9,537 nucleotides of DNA, taken from NCBI GenBank assembly GCA_039807745.1, contig JBDHRV010000136.1, positions 1 through 9,537 of the forward strand, written 5' to 3'. Positions 7,656 through 9,537 of this stretch are shown here, piece by piece. A program made the translations under genes and the position numbers. The DNA is from JAEUMW01 sp039807745 (GTDB lineage: Bacteria > Pseudomonadota > Gammaproteobacteria > Burkholderiales > JAEUMW01). The notes below the pieces were generated by a model that saw only the letters and a list, made by a program, of their open reading frames with translations, was not told the DNA's origin and made no database searches. Position 1 is the stretch's first letter. The number at the start of each line of letters is the position of its first letter.

Positions 7656-8429
7656 ATGGAAGAGATCAAACGCGAGACGCCGGCCGAGTTCACCTGGCCG
7701 GAAACCGTCGCGGTCGGCATGGACGCTCCCGTGCGCTGGCTAAAGCTGGGCTGGGCGGACTTCTGCAGCGCCATCGAAGCGAGCCTCGTCTATGGCGTCA
7801 CGTTCACCGCGATGGGCTGGGCCCTGCTCGCGCTGACGAACGAGCCCGCCTACGAACTCGCCCTGGTGACCGGGTTCCTCATCGTCGGGCCCTTTCTCTG
7901 CCTCGGCCTCTACGACATCAGCCGGCGGCTGGAGCTGAAGGAGCAGATCAGGCTCGCGCCGACGCTCGTGGCCTGGCGGCGCAACGCGCCGGCCGTGGGG
8001 TTCTTCGCCCTCATCCTGGCGCTCCTGATGGCAGTCTGGCTGCGGATATCGTCGGTGGTGGTCGCGCTCTTCTTCCCCAAGGGCATGCCGAGCCTGGGCG
8101 AGATGGTCGTGAACATGATCGCGGCGCCGGAAGGCATCATCTTCGTGCTTGCGTATGTCATGGCGGGCGCCGGGTTCGCGCTGCTCGTGTTCGCGACCAC
8201 GGTGGTCTCGATCCCGATGCTGCTCGACCGGGAAAAGATGGATGCGCTCACGGCGATGATCGTGAGCATCAATGCGCTGCGGAAGAACTTCGGCCCGATG
8301 ATGCTCTGGGCGTTGATCATCGTCGTGCTCTCGGCGGCGGGCTTTGTCACCTGGTTTGCGGGCCTCTCCGTGGCGGTGCCGGTGATCGGCCACGGCGCCT
8401 GGCACGCCTACCGCGAAGTGGTCCGGTGA
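7656..8429 (+). CDS. DUF2189 multi-pass inner-membrane protein
   Basis: A 257-residue membrane protein that fits DUF2189, a proteobacterial family of unknown function. The N-terminal 40 residues are polar and include the family-like PVRWLKLGWADF (25-36) followed by SLVYG (43-47). Hydrophobic stretches at about 46-60, 67-86, 112-139, 160-188 and 212-245 suggest five or six membrane helices. Basic residues between them (RR at 90-91, WRR at 107-109, RK at 209-210) are consistent with cytoplasmic loops. No catalytic motif or signal peptide is seen. A GAGGA at 7643-7647 lies eight bases before the ATG. It follows uup by 47 bases on the same strand, so it may be co-transcribed, though a TAGAAT at 7605-7610 could also supply a promoter. 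The function is unknown. Confidence 0.82.
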   Translation: MEEIKRETPAEFTWPETVAVGMDAPVRWLKLGWADFCSAIEASLVYGVTFTAMGWALLALTNEPAYELALVTGFLIVGPFLCLGLYDISRRLELKEQIRLAPTLVAWRRNAPAVGFFALILALLMAVWLRISSVVVALFFPKGMPSLGEMVVNMIAAPEGIIFVLAYVMAGAGFALLVFATTVVSIPMLLDREKMDALTAMIVSINALRKNFGPMMLWALIIVVLSAAGFVTWFAGLSVAVPVIGHGAWHAYREVVR

Positions 8430-8581
8430 CGCCCGGGAAAGCTCCCAGGTTGAGAGATTCGTTGAGGAACGCCACGTATATCATCGGTAAGCATTGCAGT
8501 GGGACCATTAAGCTCCTTAGGCGCTAGCTGCATTACCTCAGTATGGCGATTCATACGCCGCCGCCGTTGGGGAGGAGCAAC
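8430..8581. promoter_or_regulatory. Intergenic region with inverted repeats before the sigma-54 activator
   Basis: These 152 non-coding bases are richer in A and T than the flanking genes. An interrupted inverted repeat pairs GGTAA (8486-8490) with TTACC (8533-8537) and TGCAG (8495-8499) with CTGCA (8528-8532), leaving GCAT as a bulge. Inside its loop lies TAAG CTC CTTA (8509-8519). A second small hairpin, GTATG/CATAC with a six-base loop, spans 8541-8556. GGAGGAG at 8571-8577 is a strong ribosome binding site for the ATG at 8582. TATATC at 8477-8482 could be a -10 box, but no well-spaced -35 accompanies it. GGGA AAGC TCCC at 8435-8446 has no T tract and is a poor terminator. Confidence 0.45.
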
Positions 8582-9537
8582 ATGGAAGATCTGGCCCGTC
8601 TTAATCTGGTCGGAGAGTCGTCCGCTTTTTTGCGTAGCGTCGAGCTCATCCGGCGCTATGCCGCGTGCGACGCGACGGTCCTGATACACGGCGAGACCGG
8701 TACCGGCAAGGAACTCGCCGCGCGCGGCATCCATTACCTCGGGGCACGGCGCGACTTCCCGTTCATTCCGGTGAACTGCGGCGCGATTCCCGACAACCTC
8801 GTCGAGAACGAGCTCTTCGGCCACACGAAAGGTGCCTACACCGATGCCCGCGATACGCGTGCCGGCGTCATTGCCGACGCCGAAGGCGGGACGCTCTTTC
8901 TCGACGAGGTCGAGACATTGACGGCGCGCGCCCAGGTGGCGCTGCTGCGCTTTCTGCAGGATCAGCACTACCGGCCCCTGGGCGGCAAGCACATCATGGT
9001 CGCGAACGTGCGCATCATCGCGGCGAGCAACGAGAGCCTCGCGGGGCGCGCGCGGCGCGGGCAGTTTCGCCAGGACCTCCTGTTCCGTCTCAACATCATG
9101 GGTCTCGAGATGCCGTCCCTGCGCGCACGACGTGCAGATGTCGCGGCGCTCGCCAGTCATTTCCTGCGACGCTTCAGCCGTCAGTACGGCCGCCCGGAAA
9201 AGCCTCTGTCGCGCGCGAGCCTCGCGCTGCTCGATCGCTACGAGTGGCCGGGCAACGTGCGCGAGCTCGAAAACCTGGTGCATCGCGAGTATCTGCTGTG
9301 CCAGGGCAGCGAGATCGAGATCGATCCGGCGGGACTGGATCCGAACCGCTTCGGACCCGGCGCTGCCGCCTTCACCCTGAAGGGTGCGGACTGCTTCCAG
9401 GCCGCGAAGGCGCGGGCGATCGCGGAGTTCGAGCGCTCGTATCTCGCGCAGTTGCTGACCGAGACGCACGGCAACGTGTCGCTCGCGGCGCGCCGCAGCG
9501 GCAAGGAGCGGCGCAGCCTCGGCAAGCTGCTCAAGAA
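8582..9537 (+). CDS. Sigma-54-dependent AAA+ activator, no N-terminal sensor domain (3' end cut by window)
   Basis: The frame opens at ATG 8582 behind a strong GGAGGAG and is still open at the window edge, giving 318 residues. It is a bacterial enhancer-binding protein that would use ATP hydrolysis to open sigma-54 promoters. Motifs in order are Walker A GETGTGKE (37-44), the sigma-54 contact loop GAYTDA (84-89, usually GAFTGA), Walker B GTLFLDE (103-109), sensor I VRIIAASN (143-150), the arginine-finger region FRQDLLFRLN (162-171) and sensor II WPGNVRELEN (222-231). A Fis-type helix-turn-helix starts near GNVSLAARRSG (297-307). The AAA+ domain begins almost at the N-terminus, as in PspF, so there is no receiver, PAS or GAF domain; control would come from a partner protein or from expression level. 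Probably only a few residues are missing. The target genes are not in the window. Confidence 0.92.
   Translation, partial: MEDLARLNLVGESSAFLRSVELIRRYAACDATVLIHGETGTGKELAARGIHYLGARRDFPFIPVNCGAIPDNLVENELFGHTKGAYTDARDTRAGVIADAEGGTLFLDEVETLTARAQVALLRFLQDQHYRPLGGKHIMVANVRIIAASNESLAGRARRGQFRQDLLFRLNIMGLEMPSLRARRADVAALASHFLRRFSRQYGRPEKPLSRASLALLDRYEWPGNVRELENLVHREYLLCQGSEIEIDPAGLDPNRFGPGAAAFTLKGADCFQAAKARAIAEFERSYLAQLLTETHGNVSLAARRSGKERRSLGKLLK

Noticed and set aside
8486..8499. Possible -24/-12 sigma-54 promoter, GGTAAGCATTGC
   Set aside because: Only eight bases separate GG from GC, whereas the sigma-54 consensus needs ten.
8408..9469. An open frame of 353 codons on the minus strand opposite the sigma-54 activator
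   Set aside because: The plus strand carries the complete AAA+ motif series in order behind a strong ribosome binding site, so the antisense frame is a shadow.

Overview
This window is a chromosomal segment of a GC-rich proteobacterium. Third codon positions are mostly G or C, and long spurious reading frames lie opposite the real genes. A single-chain glycine dehydrogenase, a Uup-type ABC-F ATPase, a DUF2189 membrane protein and a sigma-54 activator together suggest a betaproteobacterium or a close relative; this is an inference from gene content, not a placement. I see no insertion sequence, CRISPR array, tRNA, rRNA or phage gene.

Layout. Positions 1-174 hold a short leader. At 175-570 (+) is a small DksA/TraR-type zinc-finger protein, convergent with the next block and one base from it. 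Positions 572-5523 (-) form a compact glycine cleavage operon transcribed gcvH, gcvP, a GcvR-like double-ACT protein, gcvT. Its junctions are TGATG, a 13-base gap containing a Shine-Dalgarno sequence, and ATGA, so the cistrons look translationally coupled. A 195-base divergent region (5524-5718) separates it from uup (5719-7608, +). That gene is followed by a DUF2189 multi-pass membrane protein (7656-8429, +). A non-coding, relatively AT-rich stretch with inverted repeats (8430-8581) precedes a sigma-54-type AAA+ activator that has no N-terminal sensor domain and runs off the right edge (8582 onward).

How the genes work together. GcvP decarboxylates glycine and loads aminomethyl onto the lipoyl arm of GcvH. 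GcvT then transfers the one-carbon unit to tetrahydrofolate and releases ammonia. The L-protein (dihydrolipoyl dehydrogenase) is not in the window. The GcvR-like protein inside the operon could provide glycine-responsive feedback. Uup, the DUF2189 protein and the activator have no evident link to glycine metabolism.

Most of the window is ordinary core genome. The points that deserve a second look are the gcvH-P-R-T order with an embedded ACT regulator and no recognisable glycine riboswitch, and the sensorless sigma-54 activator with a GAYTDA loop and a structured upstream region.
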